DNA of 64,000 nucleotides, taken from Alcaligenaceae bacterium. Lineage in GTDB: Bacteria > Pseudomonadota > Gammaproteobacteria > Burkholderiales > Burkholderiaceae_B. Shown piece after piece: positions 61,826 to 64,000 of this stretch. The stretch's first letter is position 1, and each line of letters begins with the position of its first letter. The stretch covers positions 62,001-126,000 of the forward strand of contig JACCEN010000004.1 of the NCBI GenBank assembly GCA_013416435.1, written 5' to 3'. Position numbers and translations under genes: made by a program. Below the pieces are notes generated by a model. It ran no database searches. It saw only the letters and a program-made list of their open reading frames with translations, and had not been told where the DNA came from.

Positions 61826-62572
61826 TTAGGCCACCCCCACCACGTTACGCAACACGCGCTCATCGCGCAGGACGACGTCAGGCGCGCCGTCCGCCATCAC
61901 CTGGCCTGCATTCCATACGATCACACGATCCATGTAGCGCGTTACCAGCTCCATGTCGTGTTCAACCAGCAACGCTGTAATCTTGCGCTCACGCAAGATG
62001 GGCATCAGGATGTCCATGATTTCGAACTTCTCGCTCGAGCTCACGCCGCTGGTTGGTTCGTCCATCAACAACAAGGTGGGAGACAAAGCGATGGAAACGG
62101 CAATATCGACCAACTTGCGCACCCCTTCGGGCAAAGAATGTATATAGCGCTCCGCTTCCGCCCTCAAACCGAAGATGGAAAGTATCTCCAGCGCCTCGCT
62201 GCGCAAGCCGGGACGATCCAATGCACGCATATTCCAGAATCCGGTACGTGCCGCCAATGCGATCAAAACGTTCTGGATGACCGTGTCTTCAGTAAAGAGC
62301 TGTGGCAACTGGAACGTACGCACCGCGCCAAGGCGGGTGATGTCGCGCGGCGGCATGCGGGTCAGGTCCTTGCCGGCGAAAATCACTTCGCCTTTGCTGG
62401 GCCGCACGTAGCCAGTACATAAATTAAGAAAAGTCGTCTTGCCCGATCCGTTGGGTCCGATGATCGAGGCCAGCTCGCCCTGATAGAGGTCCAGGTCGAC
62501 GCCATTGGCCGCCTTGACCCCCCCAAACTCGACATGCAAGCCTTTTGACTGCAATACGGTGACGCGGCTCAT
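61826..62572 (-). CDS. Branched-chain-type ABC transporter ATPase (LivG-like)
   Basis: Second ATPase, 248 residues from the ATG at 62572. Walker A GPNGSGKTTFLN, Walker B LLLMDEPTSGVSSSE, and the C-terminal LivG/UrtD-type tail. The signature region is SLPEGVRKLVDIAVSIALSP, without the usual LSGGQ, as is common for UrtD/LivG-like members (LSxGxxR type). The ATG overlaps the livM stop by four bases. Confidence 0.88.
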   Translation of the reverse strand: MSRVTVLQSKGLHVEFGGVKAANGVDLDLYQGELASIIGPNGSGKTTFLNLCTGYVRPSKGEVIFAGKDLTRMPPRDITRLGAVRTFQLPQLFTEDTVIQNVLIALAARTGFWNMRALDRPGLRSEALEILSIFGLRAEAERYIHSLPEGVRKLVDIAVSIALSPTLLLMDEPTSGVSSSEKFEIMDILMPILRERKITALLVEHDMELVTRYMDRVIVWNAGQVMADGAPDVVLRDERVLRNVVGVA

Positions 62573-63525
62573 AGTTGCTTCTCCTTGGCCCGCAGCGGCA
62601 ATATCCGCTGCACCGCACCCCAAAGGCCTTGCGGCGCGAACAGCACCACGAACACCAGCACCGCCCCCAGAATCAATTGCCATGCATTCCCGGCGTAGGC
62701 ACTGGCATAGCCACGGATAAGCTCGAAGGAAACGGCACCGATCAATGCTCCGACCACGTTGGCGGTACCGCCCAGCACCGCCACGAAAACGAATTCGGCT
62801 GAAAGGCTCCAGTAGGCGAGATCAGGGGTTACATGGCCCGTTGAAAACGCCACCAGCCCCCCACCCAGTCCAGCCAGTCCGGCCGCGCTGACATGTGCGA
62901 CGAACATGACGCGATAGGCCGAAACCCCCAGGTACTCCAGCCGCACTTCGTTGGTCTTGACCGCCCCCAGCGCTGCACCCATAGGACTGTGCAGATAGCG
63001 GTGGACGACCCAAAAAACGAGCGCCAACAAAGCAACGGCGCAATAGTACAAGCCCCAACCGAACTCATAGGCGCCCAATGAGAAGCCTAGAATCGGAGGC
63101 GATACCACTCTGAGGCCATCGCTTCCACCGGTATAGTCGTATGCTCGCAAGAATATGGTGTAGCCCAGCATGGAAAACGCCAAATTGAGCATGCCATAGA
63201 AAATACCGCGATAGCGCACCAGAATGGTCCCCAGCAGCGCTCCCACCACGACGCTGCAGATCAGCGCCAAGCCTAGCAATACCCAGAGATCCAGTCCTCC
63301 TTTGCGCGAGGCAAAGGCGACCACATAGGCTCCTATGGCGAAATACAAAGCATGGCCGAAGGAAACCTGCCCGGCTCGCAACAGAATAAGCAGACCTATC
63401 GCACACAAGGAGATACTCATGGCGACCAACAGCAGCGGGCGTAAGGACGGCGATACCAAGGGCACTATCGATATCAGGGCGAGCGCGATGAATGGAGGCA
63501 ATAAAGCCCGAAAATTCGAATTCAT
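62569..63525 (-). CDS. Branched-chain-type ABC transporter permease (LivM-like)
   Basis: Inner-membrane permease of 318 residues with about ten helices. Conserved LivM features: RAGQVSFGHALYFAIGAYVV near the start and FVAVLGGTANVVGALIGAVS in the C-terminal third (EAA-like loop). The ATG overlaps the livH stop (ATGA). Confidence 0.9.
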   Translation of the reverse strand: MNSNFRALLPPFIALALISIVPLVSPSLRPLLLVAMSISLCAIGLLILLRAGQVSFGHALYFAIGAYVVAFASRKGGLDLWVLLGLALICSVVVGALLGTILVRYRGIFYGMLNLAFSMLGYTIFLRAYDYTGGSDGLRVVSPPILGFSLGAYEFGWGLYYCAVALLALVFWVVHRYLHSPMGAALGAVKTNEVRLEYLGVSAYRVMFVAHVSAAGLAGLGGGLVAFSTGHVTPDLAYWSLSAEFVFVAVLGGTANVVGALIGAVSFELIRGYASAYAGNAWQLILGAVLVFVVLFAPQGLWGAVQRILPLRAKEKQL

Positions 63526-64000
63526 ATTCTGCGCACCTCTGGTTTGCCAAACAAGCCATAAGGCTTGACGATCAGAATCAGCGTCATTACCAGATAAGGC
63601 ATCACCGCCGCGATACTGCTATAAAAATGCACGCTAAACGCTTGAGCCAGGCTGATCAACAAGGCGGTCACTGCAGCGCCTTGAAAATGGCCCAGGCCGG
63701 CCGACGCCACGATCGCAAACGACAGCACGATGGTCCCCGCGCCCGTACCCGGCACCAACGACGTAACCGGCGAAGACAGCGCCCCACCCAAAGCGGCCAA
63801 CGTAGCGCCCAGCACGAACGTCCAAAAGTAAACGCTGCGCGCATTGACTCCCATGACGCTCGCCATTTCAAAGTCTTCGATCACGGCGGTAATCAACTTG
63901 CCTTTGCGCGTTCGGTTAAAGAACCAGGCAAGCGCCAGCATGGTGGTCACTGCTGCCAAAGGCAAAACCAACAACTGATAAGCGGTGTAATAAATGCCGC
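63522..64000 (-). CDS. Branched-chain-type ABC transporter permease (LivH-like), 5' end beyond window
   Basis: The reading frame stays open to the right edge, so about 159 C-terminal residues are visible. LivH features: TAVIEDFEMASVMGVNARSV, FVLGATLAALGGALSSPVTS and SAGLGHFQGAAVTALLISLA. A periplasmic binding protein gene is probably outside the window. Confidence 0.88.
   Translation of the reverse strand, partial: GIYYTAYQLLVLPLAAVTTMLALAWFFNRTRKGKLITAVIEDFEMASVMGVNARSVYFWTFVLGATLAALGGALSSPVTSLVPGTGAGTIVLSFAIVASAGLGHFQGAAVTALLISLAQAFSVHFYSSIAAVMPYLVMTLILIVKPYGLFGKPEVRRI

Overview
The window looks like chromosome of a motile beta-proteobacterium of the order Burkholderiales, most likely family Alcaligenaceae (Bordetella / Achromobacter / Pusillimonas group). 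The main reason is the gene order flhD-flhC-motA-motB-cheA-cheW-MCP-cheR-cheB-cheY-cheZ-flhB-flhA-flhF, followed by flgN-flgM-flgA and flgBCDEF. That order, the long FlhF, and the high-GC coding style with scattered AT-rich intergenic islands fit that family. Species is not determined.

Layout. 1-22 kb: flagellar and chemotaxis locus. It runs from a truncated flgF on the left to the class I regulator flhDC on the right, almost entirely on the minus strand except flgA, flgM and flgN. 22-27.7 kb: an NlpC/P60 lipoprotein, glycerol metabolism (glpD, glpK, divergent) and a hipBA toxin-antitoxin pair. 27.9-35.3 kb: a methyltransferase, a TM2 protein, a lipoate-ligase-like protein with an expanded N-terminus, a 52-residue DUF5993 protein ahead of dsbB, a ribbon-helix-helix protein, a SulP transporter, a CadR/PbrR-like MerR regulator and an alpha/beta hydrolase. 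35.4-40 kb: a nitric-oxide detoxification unit (quinol-type norB, a short hemerythrin-like RIC protein, and divergent norR). The norR/ric intergenic space holds a sigma-54 promoter and three GGT-N7-ACC NorR sites. 40-47.3 kb: tautomerase, SbmA/YddA-like ABC exporter, SirB, YeiH/LysR/patatin, and EamA. 47.5-51.3 kb: an accessory-looking stretch between tRNA-Asn and tRNA-fMet and just beyond it, with a truncated acetyltransferase, three small unknown genes, RidA, a decayed TAP-type hydrolase and a small lipoprotein. 51.4-57.1 kb: VOC protein, beta carbonic anhydrase, TerC, DUF2569, two AI-2E permeases, MAPEG. 57.3-58.5 kb: tRNA-Thr and small ORFs. 58.5-64 kb: one minus-strand operon with a branched-chain-type ABC importer, a nitrilase, a DJ-1/PfpI protein resembling isonitrile hydratase, and an acetylpolyamine-amidohydrolase-like deacetylase.

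The most striking non-gene feature is a family of about 28 copies of a 30-bp perfect or near-perfect palindrome (GGGGTCAGACCCC, 4-nt spacer, GGGGTCTGACCCC). The copies lie at 14 intergenic loci between 5.3 and 56.7 kb, mostly between convergent genes or at gene 3' ends. Several copies carry paired, compensating substitutions that keep the 13-bp stem. The element supplies the last codons of FlhF and SulP. At one locus it has been amplified in frame, giving an N-terminal 14-residue repeat in the lipoate-ligase-like protein.

Two candidates for something new stand out. One is this palindrome family with its coding and structural behaviour. The other is the transporter / nitrilase / isonitrile-hydratase-like / amidohydrolase operon, which could form an uptake and degradation route for a nitrile or isonitrile. 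Both functional readings are inference.
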